From the IMG/VR virus record IMGVR_UViG_3300022591_000528, positions 1-27,582 of that record: a stretch of 27,582 bases of DNA. One strand, 5' to 3'. Below, in pieces: positions 1 to 7,719 of this stretch. The stretch is from a virus. A program made the position numbers and the translations under genes. A model generated the notes under the pieces. The model saw only the letters and a program-made list of their open reading frames with translations. It searched no databases and was not told the origin of the DNA. Positions within the stretch are counted from its first letter, which is position 1. Each line of letters starts with the position of its first letter.

Positions 1-16
1 ACAAAAAGCGATAGAC

Positions 17-2347
17 ATGACAAAGATTACAGTAATAAAAAGAGACGGAACAAAAGAGCCACTAACAATTGAAAAGTGGCAAGCGCAAGTAGCAAAAGTA
101 TGTAAGGGTATAGCTGACGTTAGTCAATCAATGATTGAGATTAAGGCTCAGCCGCACTTCTATGATGGCATTACTACAGAAGAGATTGATGGCATTACAT
201 TACGTGCTATTGTTGATCTTATTGACGTAGAGCATAATCCAGACGTAGGACATACCAATTATCAATATGTAGCAGGTAAGCAACGATTGTCAATGCTACG
301 CAAAGATGTATATGGGGATTATCAAGTTCCACACCTATACACTATTGTTAAGAAAAATGTAGAAATAGGATTATATACCCCAGAGCTTCTGGAGTGGTAC
401 ACAGAAGACGACTGGAACCGCATGAATGATATGTTGGATCACGAAAAGGACGAAACATATTCATATGCGGCAATTGAACAATTGATTGAAAAATATCTTG
501 TTAAGAATCGTGCCACAAAGGAAACGTATGAAACCCCGCAAATTAGGTACATGGTGGCAGCGGCGACAGTATTTCACAAAGAAGAGCCGAATAGCGCAAG
601 AATGCGTTACATTAAAGAATACTATACAGCGGCATCCGATGGCTTGTTTACTCTTGCTACACCTGTCTTGGCTGGTCTTGGCACTCCGACTAAACAGTTT
701 TCTAGTTGTGTGCTTATCCGCAGTGACGACGATTTGGATAGCATATTTGCTTCTGGAGAAATGATGGCCAAGTATGCGAGCAAACGTGCTGGCATTGGTT
801 TGGAAATAGGACGTCTACGTCCACTCGGTAGTCCCATCAGAGGTGGAGAGATCATGCACACAGGCATGATTCCTTTCTTAAAGAAATGGTTCGGTGACTT
901 ACGTTCATGCTCACAAGGAGGTATCCGTAATGCTTCAGCCACAGTTTTTTATCCTATTTGGCATCATCAGTTTGACGATCTTATCGTTCTTAAGAATAAT
1001 CAAGGAACTGAAGAGACTCGAGTCCGACACATGGACTACGGAGTCGTCTTATCAGCCTTCTTCTGGAGACGATTCAAAAATAAAGAAAACATAACATTCT
1101 TTGATCCAAATGAAGTGCCAGACTTGTATGAAGCCTTTTACAAAAACACTGAGTTGTTTGAAGAGCTCTATGTAAAATATGAAAAGCGTAAAGACCTACG
1201 CAAGAAAACAATGAATGCCGAAGATGTATTCAAAGGTGGCATACTAAAAGAACGTACTGATACAGGACGTATCTATCTTGTGTTTATTGACAATGTCATG
1301 AACCAAGGCCCGTTTGATCCTGAGTACCACACAATTTATCAAAGTAATTTATGCTGTGAAATCCTATTACCTACTAAACCTTTTAAGCGTCTTGATGATG
1401 TGGACGGCCGCATTGCTCTTTGCACACTCGGCTCGATTAACTGGGGAGCATTCCGTAATCCAGAAGATATGCGACGTGCTTGCCGTATTCTACAGCGTAG
1501 TCTATGCAACATACTTGATTACCAAGATTTCTTATCCATTCAATCTAAGTTAAGCAATGATGAAATACAACCATTAGGCATTGGTATTACTAACTTAGCC
1601 TACTGGCACGCCAAGCGTGGACTCAAGTACGGCGAGAAAGATGCACTGCAAGATGTTAAGACTTGGATGGAACATCAAGCATTTTATCTAACTGAAGCAA
1701 CCGTTGAGTTAGCAAAAGAACGCGGGGCATGTACACATAGCCAACATACACGTTATGGTAAAGGTATATTCCCTTGGGAATTACGTGCTAAAGGTGTTAA
1801 TGATTTAACAGACTTTGCACCGGAACTTGACTGGGAAACACTCCGTGCTAATATGAAGCAGTACGGTGTACGCAATGGCACACTAATGGCAGTTGCACCA
1901 GTCGAAAGCAGTAGTGTTGTTATAAACAGCACGAATGGTATTGAAATGCCAATGAGCTTAATCTCAGTTAAGGAATCAAAGGCAGGATCATTTGTACAGG
2001 TTGTACCAGAGTATCATAAGCTCAAGCACAAGTATCAAATGATGTGGGAACAAAAAGACTGTGATGGCTACTTGAAGACAGCGGCGGTTATTGCAGCCTA
2101 TGTTGATCAAAGTATTTCAACTAACACATTCTACAATCCAGCTCATTGGACAGATCGTAAAGTTCCAACTACTTTGATTGCTAAAAACTTGATGCAAAGT
2201 CATTATTGGGGATTGAAGACTTTTTATTATAGTCTAATTAATAAAGCAGGCAGTAAAGCTATTGCCGAACCTACTCCAGAGATGAGTACCTTCCAGCGTG
2301 TTGAAGTAGATATGTTAGAAGATGATTGTGAGGCATGTAAGTTATAA
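17..2347 (+). CDS. nrdA: Ribonucleoside-diphosphate reductase, class Ia large subunit
   Basis: This is the catalytic subunit that reduces ribonucleoside diphosphates to deoxyribonucleotides, here to feed phage DNA synthesis. The 776-residue protein is full length for the family. An ATP-cone domain occupies about residues 3-95. The active-site set is visible: C231 in FSSC, the N444/C446/E448 triad in SNLCCE, C469 in ALCTLGS, and the C-terminal C771-x2-C774 pair that is re-reduced by glutaredoxin. The gene joins the next one by a one-base TAATG overlap, and nrdB and a glutaredoxin follow, which makes a complete class Ia module. Only 16 bases lie upstream in the window, so its promoter cannot be judged. 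Identification is secure; the intact ATP cone suggests overall dATP/ATP control is kept. Confidence 0.97.
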   Translation: MTKITVIKRDGTKEPLTIEKWQAQVAKVCKGIADVSQSMIEIKAQPHFYDGITTEEIDGITLRAIVDLIDVEHNPDVGHTNYQYVAGKQRLSMLRKDVYGDYQVPHLYTIVKKNVEIGLYTPELLEWYTEDDWNRMNDMLDHEKDETYSYAAIEQLIEKYLVKNRATKETYETPQIRYMVAAATVFHKEEPNSARMRYIKEYYTAASDGLFTLATPVLAGLGTPTKQFSSCVLIRSDDDLDSIFASGEMMAKYASKRAGIGLEIGRLRPLGSPIRGGEIMHTGMIPFLKKWFGDLRSCSQGGIRNASATVFYPIWHHQFDDLIVLKNNQGTEETRVRHMDYGVVLSAFFWRRFKNKENITFFDPNEVPDLYEAFYKNTELFEELYVKYEKRKDLRKKTMNAEDVFKGGILKERTDTGRIYLVFIDNVMNQGPFDPEYHTIYQSNLCCEILLPTKPFKRLDDVDGRIALCTLGSINWGAFRNPEDMRRACRILQRSLCNILDYQDFLSIQSKLSNDEIQPLGIGITNLAYWHAKRGLKYGEKDALQDVKTWMEHQAFYLTEATVELAKERGACTHSQHTRYGKGIFPWELRAKGVNDLTDFAPELDWETLRANMKQYGVRNGTLMAVAPVESSSVVINSTNGIEMPMSLISVKESKAGSFVQVVPEYHKLKHKYQMMWEQKDCDGYLKTAAVIAAYVDQSISTNTFYNPAHWTDRKVPTTLIAKNLMQSHYWGLKTFYYSLINKAGSKAIAEPTPEMSTFQRVEVDMLEDDCEACKL

Positions 2348-3003
2348 TGTTAGAAACAATTTGTGATATTTTAGTCGACGCATACAAGCGTAATTGGATT
2401 ACAAGCCGTGATGGTAATGTAAGCATACGTCATCACGACCGTGACCACTTTTACATTACACCTAGTGGTGTACGTAAACAAACCCTACAGCCAGATCAGT
2501 TTAAAAAGATACAGATTGGTAAGTGGATCAATAGTGGCAATGGTACAGGAGTATTTGGTTATAATTGGCAAGAGTTAGAATATACTGACATTAGTGCTAA
2601 TCTAAAACCTAGTGGAGAAATTCCATTACACTTTGGCTTACAAAAAGAAATGGGACAACATACAGATGAAGTGCGTGTAGTTGTACACGTTCATCCTACT
2701 TATTGTATTGCCGCTATGCATGCCGGTATTGACCTTAGTACTATTAGCAATGCATTTCCAGAACTTAACCGATACACTAAGGTAGCACCAAATGTACCAG
2801 ATGTTCCTCCTATTAGTCAAGAACTAGCAGATCAATGTTTTGATAAGTTAGGATTAGATAGCATGGGCAATATTGCCTATGACATTGTTGGTATTAAGGG
2901 ACATGGAGTAGTTGCTATTGACACAAGTCCGTGGCGTGCCTATGAACACATTGAACGATTAGAACATATTTGCAAGATAGTACTTGCATCAGGAAAATAT
3001 TAA
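2347..3003 (+). CDS. Class II aldolase/adducin-family protein
   Basis: This 218-residue protein belongs to the zinc-dependent class II aldolase (AraD/FucA/MtnB) superfamily. Visible family motifs are DGNVSIR near the N terminus, TPSG, PSGEIPLHF with the likely catalytic Glu, the metal-binding VHVHP pair of histidines, and GHGVVAI near the C terminus. Members cleave or epimerise phosphorylated sugars such as fuculose-1-phosphate or ribulose-5-phosphate, or dehydrate methylthioribulose-1-phosphate; the substrate cannot be told here. It sits between nrdA and nrdB, overlapping the nrdA stop by one base and ending one base before the nrdB ATG, so it is almost certainly co-transcribed and translationally coupled with them. 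The family assignment is firm, the reaction is unknown. Confidence 0.85.
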   Translation: MLETICDILVDAYKRNWITSRDGNVSIRHHDRDHFYITPSGVRKQTLQPDQFKKIQIGKWINSGNGTGVFGYNWQELEYTDISANLKPSGEIPLHFGLQKEMGQHTDEVRVVVHVHPTYCIAAMHAGIDLSTISNAFPELNRYTKVAPNVPDVPPISQELADQCFDKLGLDSMGNIAYDIVGIKGHGVVAIDTSPWRAYEHIERLEHICKIVLASGKY

Positions 3004-3004
3004 T

Positions 3005-4105
3005 ATGAGCCAAGCACAATATAATTTAAACACAAAGACAGACTATCTCACTCGTAAGATGTTCTTGGATCCAGCTGGTCCAGTTACTATCCAACGCTTT
3101 GAAGAAGTTAAGTACAAAAAGATTGCAGACTATGACCAAACTGCACAAGGGTTCTTTTGGCGTCCAGAAGAGATTAGCCTAAGCAAAGATGCTAACGACT
3201 TTAAGGATGCATCAGATGCAGTCAAACATATCTTTACTAGTAACCTATTACGTCAAACAGCCTTAGATAGTTTACAAGGACGTGGGCCCGCCCAAGTGTT
3301 CACACCAGTAGTATCATTGCCGGAACTTGAAGCACTAATGTACAACTGGAGCTTCTTTGAAACAAATATTCACAGTCGTTCATACAGCCACATCATCCGT
3401 AACATCTACAATGTGCCTAAAGAAGTGTTCAATACTATTCATGACACTAAAGAGATTGTTGGTATGGCAGCGAGCGTGGGCTTATATTACGATAAGTTGC
3501 ATCTAATCAATTGCCTTAAAGAAACAGGCGAAAAGATCGATGAACATATTCACATCAAAGCAATATGGTTAGCTCTTAACGCATCATACGCATTAGAAGC
3601 ATTCCGCTTTATGGTTAGCTTTGCTACAAGTTTGGCAATGGTTGAGAATAAGATCTTCATCGGCAATGGCAACATTATCAGTTTGATCTTACAAGACGAA
3701 TTGCTACACAAAGGTTGGACAGCCTACTTGATCAATCAAGTGGTCAAGGAAGATCCACGCTTTGCTCAAGCTAAACAAGAATGTGAACAAGAAGTGTACG
3801 ATTTGTATATGGATGTTATCCGCGAAGAAAAGCAATGGGCCGACTACTTGTTTATGAAAGGTCCAGTTATTGGTTTGAACGCTGGCATTCTAAAAGACTT
3901 TGTAGACTATACAGCAGTGGGCGCACTAAAAGACATTGGTATTAAGTATCAACAGATTGCGCCTAAGTCTACTCCTATTCCTTGGTTCAACAAGCATAGC
4001 GATACAAGTAAGAAACAAACAGCACTACAGGAAAATGAATCGACCAATTATGTTATCGGTGTGATGTCCGATGCGATTGATTACGATGCATTGCCTGCGT
4101 TATAA
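3005..4105 (+). CDS. nrdB: Ribonucleoside-diphosphate reductase, class Ia small subunit
   Basis: This 366-residue protein is the ferritin-like subunit that holds the diiron centre and the tyrosyl radical. The helix with E119, H123 and the presumed radical Tyr127 reads FFETNIHSRSYSHI; WRPEEISLSKD and the later DELLHKGW segment carry further iron ligands. The ATG at 3005 was chosen because it starts one base after the aldolase stop (TAATATG); a longer reading from a TTG would overlap that gene. One oddity: from memory of the E. coli protein, the Glu and His in this helix are three residues apart (ETIH), whereas here they are four apart (ETNIH). The subunit partners with the nrdA product upstream. 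Confidence 0.96.
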   Translation: MSQAQYNLNTKTDYLTRKMFLDPAGPVTIQRFEEVKYKKIADYDQTAQGFFWRPEEISLSKDANDFKDASDAVKHIFTSNLLRQTALDSLQGRGPAQVFTPVVSLPELEALMYNWSFFETNIHSRSYSHIIRNIYNVPKEVFNTIHDTKEIVGMAASVGLYYDKLHLINCLKETGEKIDEHIHIKAIWLALNASYALEAFRFMVSFATSLAMVENKIFIGNGNIISLILQDELLHKGWTAYLINQVVKEDPRFAQAKQECEQEVYDLYMDVIREEKQWADYLFMKGPVIGLNAGILKDFVDYTAVGALKDIGIKYQQIAPKSTPIPWFNKHSDTSKKQTALQENESTNYVIGVMSDAIDYDALPAL

Positions 4106-4123
4106 TAGTAAAAAGGATTTAAG

Positions 4124-4351
4124 ATGAAAGCGATAGTATGGAGTAAAGATGCTTGTCCGTTTTGCGTACAAGCCAAAGCCTTGTTAGAAATGAAGGGCAT
4201 CGAATTTGAAGAAAGAAATGTCCAGCATGAATGGACTAAAGAACAGTTGTTAGAAGCTGTGCCAACAGCCAGAACTTTGCCACAAATATTCTTAGACGAT
4301 AATTATATTGGCGGGTTTACAGAACTCAAGAAACATTTCGAAAAGGTATAA
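4124..4351 (+). CDS. grx: Glutaredoxin
   Basis: This 75-residue thioredoxin-fold protein has the dithiol active site CPFC (residues 11-14), the TLPQIF segment with the cis-Pro, and the GG-containing IGGFTELKKHF end typical of glutaredoxins. It probably reduces the C-terminal cysteine pair of the phage ribonucleotide reductase encoded just upstream, much as T4 NrdC does. An AAAAGG ribosome-binding site lies upstream of the ATG, unlike most genes in this run. The next gene starts one base after the stop. Confidence 0.93.
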   Translation: MKAIVWSKDACPFCVQAKALLEMKGIEFEERNVQHEWTKEQLLEAVPTARTLPQIFLDDNYIGGFTELKKHFEKV

Positions 4352-4352
4352 T

Positions 4353-4643
4353 ATGTTAATAGACAAAGGCGTTACAGAAGGTGAAGTAATCACTTTAAAA
4401 CTTACATCAGGCGAAGAAATTGTTGCTAAACTTGTAGAAGACGGTGCGTCATACTACAAACTAAGCAAGCCAATGGTCATCGGTATGGGACAAAAAGGCC
4501 CAGGCCTAATGCCATATTTGTTTACAGTACACCCAGACAAGGCAGTTAAGTTGTCCAAGTCAACTGTAACTGTAGCAGAAGCAACAGACGAAACGTTTGC
4601 CAAGCAGTTCCTTGAATCTACTTCAGGTATTGCTCTAGCCTAA
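4353..4643 (+). CDS. Conserved small phage protein, possible Sm-like barrel
   Basis: This 96-residue protein starts at the ATG at 4353, one base after the glutaredoxin stop; a 15-codon-longer reading from a TTG would run into that gene. Its first half, with GEVITLKLTSGEEIVAKLVE followed by a KLSKPMVIG strand, looks like the strand pattern of an SH3- or Sm-like small barrel. I recall similar proteins in T4-like marine phages but know no assigned function. An AAGG sequence lies 7 nt before the start. The gene joins its downstream neighbour by a one-base TAATG overlap. Function unknown. Confidence 0.6.
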   Translation: MLIDKGVTEGEVITLKLTSGEEIVAKLVEDGASYYKLSKPMVIGMGQKGPGLMPYLFTVHPDKAVKLSKSTVTVAEATDETFAKQFLESTSGIALA

Positions 4644-5110
4644 TGTTAGATGTAACTGCCGCTACTGTAGTATTTGGTGATACATTTACACAAGTCATCA
4701 ATGTAGTTCCAGATACTCCGCCTGATACTGGCGGAGGCAGTGGTGGCGATAGTGGCGGAGGGTCTTCACCCCCTCCTGCTCCACCCCAGACAATTCCAGT
4801 AGTAACTGCTAGCTATACTGACTCCGGTGTCACTATAACAGCAGAGCTTGCTAAGGTCACTATATCAGGTAAGTACACTACAATTATTAAAACTCATTGG
4901 GAATGGCTAGATCTAACGGGAGCACCGCAGTCAGGGTCTTCAGCGCCGCCCACTGGTACATTTAAAAAGATAACCAAAGTAGATAGTCCTGTAAATTTAA
5001 AAGAAACTTGCATATATACTATTGACGGAGCAACGTTTACTCATACAGTAGATTTAGTTAGCTACGATAAAATTGGCAATCTATTAAAAAGTTTATTAGC
5101 GACAGTATAA
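4643..5110 (+). CDS. Probable structural protein with Gly/Ser/Pro linker
   Basis: I do not recognise this 155-residue protein. A short N-terminal segment (about residues 1-26) is followed by a flexible linker rich in Gly, Ser and Pro (about 27-50), and then a beta-rich C-terminal part with many Thr and Val residues. It overlaps the upstream stop by one base and ends one base before a PAAR-repeat protein. The linker architecture and the PAAR neighbour suggest a baseplate or tail accessory protein, but this is inference from context only. Confidence 0.5.
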   Translation: MLDVTAATVVFGDTFTQVINVVPDTPPDTGGGSGGDSGGGSSPPPAPPQTIPVVTASYTDSGVTITAELAKVTISGKYTTIIKTHWEWLDLTGAPQSGSSAPPTGTFKKITKVDSPVNLKETCIYTIDGATFTHTVDLVSYDKIGNLLKSLLATV

Positions 5111-5111
5111 T

Positions 5112-5411
5112 ATGGGTTCAAAACCAGTAACACGATTAGGCGACAAAACAACGGGACACGGCCCATACAAGCCACGTCCTAGTACAGGCGCCAGCGGAGA
5201 TGTCAAAGTAAATGGCATTGGTGTTGTTAGAGTAGGTGATACTTGGGCTCCGCATGGCCCTCCCCCAAACGATAGGCACGTAAGCGAAGTTGGAATTGGG
5301 TCTTCAGGATCTGGCACTGTCAGAGTCAATAATAAGCCAGTTGCAAGAATTGGTGATGCAGTAGAAGCAGATACAATTGCCGCCGGCAGTTCGAACGTAT
5401 TCGCCGGTTGA
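5112..5411 (+). CDS. PAAR-motif tail spike-tip protein
   Basis: This 99-residue protein resembles the PAAR proteins that form the sharpened, metal-bound tip of contractile tail spikes (T4 gp5.4 and type VI secretion tips). It begins MGSKPVTRLGD with a following TGHG, contains further VNGIGVVRVGDTW and VNNKPVARIGD repeats, and has His residues (GHG, PHG, DRH) able to bind the tip metal; it ends in a Gly/Ala-rich SNVFAG segment. The start is fixed by the one-base gap to the previous stop. Its TGA stop lies inside the -35 box of the promoter for the next gene. It supports a contractile-tailed phage. Confidence 0.85.
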   Translation: MGSKPVTRLGDKTTGHGPYKPRPSTGASGDVKVNGIGVVRVGDTWAPHGPPPNDRHVSEVGIGSSGSGTVRVNNKPVARIGDAVEADTIAAGSSNVFAG

Positions 5412-5435
5412 CAAATTAAAAATCCCTGTTATAAT
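5408..5435 (+). promoter_or_regulatory. Sigma70-type promoter giving a leaderless mRNA
   Basis: TTGACA (5408-5413), a 16-bp spacer and TATAAT (5430-5435) match the sigma70 consensus at all twelve positions. The ATG of the deoxyribonucleotidase begins exactly 6 nt after the -10 box, where transcription is expected to start, and there is no ribosome-binding site between them. Confidence 0.85.
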
Positions 5436-5441
5436 TAACGC

Positions 5442-5945
5442 ATGATTATATATTTAGATATGGACGACGTAGTCGCCGATTGGATGCCCGCCGCCCGGGC
5501 AATCGTAAACCGTAACTGGAACTATGGCGAACGTATTCCAGAAAGTGATTGGGCAAAAGTAAAAGCTAAGGAACGTTTCTATCGTGACTTGCCTTTGAAG
5601 CCCGGAGCACATGAGTTAGTTCAATACTGTCGTGACCTACTGGCAAATGGCACTATTGAAGATTTACGTTTCCTAACAGCACTACCGCATGATTACTCAG
5701 TTCCGTTTGCCGTATACGATAAAGTACAATGGGCAGATAGACACTTCCCTGGAATACCAATGCTTATCGGCCCATTCAGTCATGACAAGTGGCGTCATTG
5801 CCAACCAGGTGATATCTTAATTGATGATCGAACAAGCAACTGCGAAGAATGGGCACGTGAAGGCGGCCATTCACACATTTACCGAAATTGGCCAGATTGT
5901 AAAGTTTGGCTAGAATCAGTATTACAGGCGCCTGTAAGCGTCTAG
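5442..5945 (+). CDS. HAD-family 5'(3')-deoxyribonucleotidase
   Basis: This 167-residue protein is of the NT5C type, a HAD-superfamily phosphatase acting on deoxyribonucleoside monophosphates. The nucleophile motif DMDDVVADW (D6 and D8) opens the protein, a FLTALP segment fits motif II, and DILIDDRTSNCEEW carries the acidic motif IV. It would help balance deoxynucleotide pools alongside the ribonucleotide reductase. Its ATG sits exactly 6 nt after a perfect -10 box, so translation is predicted to start on a leaderless mRNA. It is expected to be transcribed by host polymerase early in infection. Confidence 0.85.
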   Translation: MIIYLDMDDVVADWMPAARAIVNRNWNYGERIPESDWAKVKAKERFYRDLPLKPGAHELVQYCRDLLANGTIEDLRFLTALPHDYSVPFAVYDKVQWADRHFPGIPMLIGPFSHDKWRHCQPGDILIDDRTSNCEEWAREGGHSHIYRNWPDCKVWLESVLQAPVSV

Positions 5946-5971
5946 ACTAATTATTAAACAAGGAGACAACT

Positions 5972-6169
5972 ATGTCAAACAAATATTCAGAATTCACAGC
6001 AATCGTAGAAGCAATGGAAGGCGACTTCGAAAAGTTTTACGATAAAGAAGTAGGTGCCGCTGGTACTCGTGTACGCAAGCATTTACAAGAATTGGCTAAA
6101 CTCTGCAAAGAAACACGTAACGATGTGACAGCAGTTAAAAACGCTCGTAAAGAAGCATCAGCTAAGTAA
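5972..6169 (+). CDS. Histone H1-like (Hc1-type) small protein
   Basis: This 65-residue, Lys-rich helical protein resembles the histone H1-like Hc1 family found in some bacteria and phages. The characteristic stretch is KFYDKEVGAAGTRVRKHLQE (about residues 22-41), followed by helical basic residues. It may bind DNA or RNA non-specifically. A good AAGGAG ribosome-binding site precedes the ATG, so this gene, unlike its neighbours on either side, uses ordinary initiation. No promoter of its own is evident; it is likely read with the deoxyribonucleotidase gene. Confidence 0.7.
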   Translation: MSNKYSEFTAIVEAMEGDFEKFYDKEVGAAGTRVRKHLQELAKLCKETRNDVTAVKNARKEASAK

Positions 6170-6180
6170 ACCAAATACTG

Positions 6181-6209
6181 TTGACATTGTATCAAATATA
6201 CTGTATAAT
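6181..6209 (+). promoter_or_regulatory. Consensus sigma70 promoter
   Basis: TTGACA (6181-6186), a 17-bp spacer and TATAAT (6204-6209) are a perfect consensus with ideal spacing. The expected start point, 7 nt after the -10 box, coincides with an ATG at 6216 that opens a nine-codon reading frame, not the downstream gene. Confidence 0.85.
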
Positions 6210-6215
6210 AGCAGT

Positions 6216-6245
6216 ATGTTAAACAATTTGGTGCAATGTCAATGA
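6216..6245 (+). CDS. Possible leaderless nonapeptide leader ORF
   Basis: An ATG lies exactly 6 nt after the -10 box, as at four other promoters in this window, and opens a nine-residue frame (MLNNLVQCQ) ending in TGA at 6243-6245. That stop overlaps the ATG at 6242 of the next gene as ATGA. The main gene has no ribosome-binding site, so ribosomes loaded on the leaderless start could reinitiate at 6242. Whether the peptide itself matters is unknown; the evidence is position only. Confidence 0.4.
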   Translation: MLNNLVQCQ

Positions 6246-6640
6246 GTATGCATTTGGAAGGCCCTTGGTTATCTACTACAGGTAAAAAGAAGGGTAAGAA
6301 AAAATGGGCTTCAGCAGAAGCCAAGCGTAAAGCAGAAGCTCTAGACGAGTCATGGAAAGAGATTCTGAAACGCCAAGGTGTTGAGCAAGAAAATAAAAAA
6401 CGTGCTCGAGCCATGTCTGCTCCTAGTTTGAGTAGTTCATACAAATTAAGTATTCCCGAAGGCCGTAACACGACTGCTCATATTAAGAGTCGTGATACTG
6501 GCGGCGGATCGGCAACACTTGCCGCACCAAAAGTGTATACCGGAACCAAAGTAAAAGGTATCGCAACCATGCATAAAAGCAATGCAGTACCGGTTTTCAG
6601 CGATGAAGAAGCTATCGATATCAGTAAAATGCGTAGATAA
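6242..6640 (+). CDS. Conserved basic phage protein, unknown function
   Basis: This protein of about 132 residues has a strongly basic N terminus (a GKKKGKKKWASAEAKRKAEA region around residues 14-33), a helical segment, and a C-terminal part with TGTKVKGIATMHKSNAVPVF. I recall proteins of this general appearance in marine T4-like phages but no function. Three in-frame ATGs (6236, 6242, 6248) are possible starts. The one at 6242 was chosen because it overlaps the stop of a nine-codon leaderless frame as ATGA; none has a ribosome-binding site. Its basic head suggests nucleic-acid binding, which is only an inference. Confidence 0.6.
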   Translation: MSMHLEGPWLSTTGKKKGKKKWASAEAKRKAEALDESWKEILKRQGVEQENKKRARAMSAPSLSSSYKLSIPEGRNTTAHIKSRDTGGGSATLAAPKVYTGTKVKGIATMHKSNAVPVFSDEEAIDISKMRR

Positions 6641-6670
6641 CTTAACTAATACTTTTTCTGGGGCAGTTTT

Positions 6671-6784
6671 ATGGATAACTATATATTGTACCTCAAAGGT
6701 TTGGGGTGCCGTGCAGTGAGGCTTTTAACGCATAAGGAGATGTATCAGAGCCATATTAACAATGACGGAACTAGCGATTCCTGA
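6671..6784 (+). CDS. Possible 37-residue ORF in a 166-bp gap
   Basis: The gap between 6641 and 6806 holds one ATG-started frame of 37 codons ending in TGA, encoding a peptide with a short hydrophobic start (MDNYILYLKGLGCR). There is no clear ribosome-binding site, and I do not recognise the product. The region also contains short inverted repeats (for example CCTCAA with TTGGGG near 6692-6707), so it may instead be an untranslated leader of the lysin gene. Low confidence. Confidence 0.25.
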   Translation: MDNYILYLKGLGCRAVRLLTHKEMYQSHINNDGTSDS

Positions 6785-6806
6785 TCCAGCGTAAAGGAGA
6801 AATAAC

Positions 6807-7337
6807 ATGATACGCATCATTAAATTAGTAGTATTTGCTTTGGCAATTTCAGTTGTCGGAGTAATAGGGTACAAAGCAGTTAACTATAAGTTAGACACCC
6901 TAAAAAATGCTCGCATGAATGTGAGCCCAGTTACAGCAGAAATGAGACAGAAACAACTAGACTGTCTAGCTCGTAACATCTACCATGAAGCCGGCTATGA
7001 GCCCTTCGAAGGCAAGGTAGCAGTTGCCCAAGTAACAATCAACAGAGCAGAAAGTGGACAGTTCCCATCTGACATCTGCCAAGTTGTATATCAAAAGAAC
7101 ATTGTATATGAAAAAGTACTGTGCCAATTTAGCTGGTACTGCGATAGTGCTTCTCTAAAGAAGCCAATGAATGGCCCCGTGTATATTGAATCTATGGAAG
7201 TAGCAAAGAAAGTGCTATTGGAGGGATTCAGGATTGACAGCGTGAAGAAAGCCCTGTATTATCATGCTGACTACGTTAATCCGCAATGGGGCAGAGAAAA
7301 AGTAGCAAAAGTCGGTCGGCACATCTTTTACAAATAA
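6807..7337 (+). CDS. SleB-type cell wall hydrolase (probable endolysin)
   Basis: This 176-residue protein has an N-terminal hydrophobic segment (about residues 5-23) followed by a Hydrolase_2/SleB domain from about residue 50: CLARNIYHEAG with the likely catalytic Glu61, VAQVTINRAESGQFP, CQFSWYCD and a C-terminal ALYYHADYVNPQW stretch. SleB-type enzymes cut peptidoglycan glycan strands. The N-terminal segment could be a signal-arrest-release anchor or a signal peptide; this cannot be told by eye. A membrane protein of holin-like size follows 8 nt downstream, fitting a lysis pair. An AAGGAG ribosome-binding site precedes the ATG. Confidence 0.85.
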   Translation: MIRIIKLVVFALAISVVGVIGYKAVNYKLDTLKNARMNVSPVTAEMRQKQLDCLARNIYHEAGYEPFEGKVAVAQVTINRAESGQFPSDICQVVYQKNIVYEKVLCQFSWYCDSASLKKPMNGPVYIESMEVAKKVLLEGFRIDSVKKALYYHADYVNPQWGREKVAKVGRHIFYK

Positions 7338-7345
7338 GGACTAAA

Positions 7346-7681
7346 ATGAATACTCAACAAGTAAAACAATTTACACAGGATTTATTTAATTTAGATCTTT
7401 GGGTTAAAAACATTAAAGAACACGCACCGCATATTTCAGCAGAAACAGCAGGTTGGGTAGCAGTAGTCCTCCTACATTTGGCTACTATCCCAACTATGAT
7501 TGCTGTAATGACAGGACTAACTGAGAAAATGCCACCTGTAGATATGGTGTTGTTTAGTTGGTTAGGATTATTCTTGTTTTTTATTAAAGCAACCATCCAA
7601 AAAGATTTACTTAATATTGTAACAATTGGATTAGGCTTTTTTGTGCAGGCCGCCTTGTTAGCATTAATAGTGTTCAAGTAA
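7346..7681 (+). CDS. Small membrane protein, holin candidate
   Basis: This 111-residue protein starts at the ATG at 7346, 8 nt after the lysin stop; a longer in-frame reading from 7286 would overlap the lysin heavily. An amphipathic N-terminal region (about 1-32) is followed by three probable membrane spans (about 35-54, 67-83 and 91-109). Its size, three-span plan and place immediately after a SleB-type lysin suggest a class I holin, which would form the hole that lets the lysin reach the wall. No family signature was recognised, so the role is inferred from context. Confidence 0.6.
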   Translation: MNTQQVKQFTQDLFNLDLWVKNIKEHAPHISAETAGWVAVVLLHLATIPTMIAVMTGLTEKMPPVDMVLFSWLGLFLFFIKATIQKDLLNIVTIGLGFFVQAALLALIVFK

Positions 7682-7687
7682 AATAAC

Positions 7688-7695
7688 GATAAATA
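7688..7695 (+). promoter_or_regulatory. T4-like late promoter box
   Basis: GATAAATA matches the NATAAATA late-promoter motif of T4-like cyanophages (TATAAATA in T4). It lies 24 nt before the ATG of a probable virion protein, and a good AAGGAG ribosome-binding site lies between, so this late mRNA has a conventional leader. Confidence 0.7.
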
Positions 7696-7719
7696 TTAGA
7701 TATATTAAGGAGCATTAGA

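Noticed and set aside
622-942. Minus-strand reading frame inside nrdA, and similar antisense frames inside dnaK, desaturase and others
   Set aside because: They lie wholly within well-identified genes, have no promoter or ribosome-binding site, and encode low-complexity or unlikely peptides.
2340-2347. TATAAT-like sequences at gene ends (2341, 4103, 4346, 5106)
   Set aside because: They arise from Tyr/Leu/Val codons followed by TAA and ATG at stop-start junctions, and no -35 box lies at the right distance.
6641-6806. A riboswitch in the gap before the lysin gene
   Set aside because: Only short weak inverted repeats; no known riboswitch core was recognised, and a 37-codon frame covers most of it.
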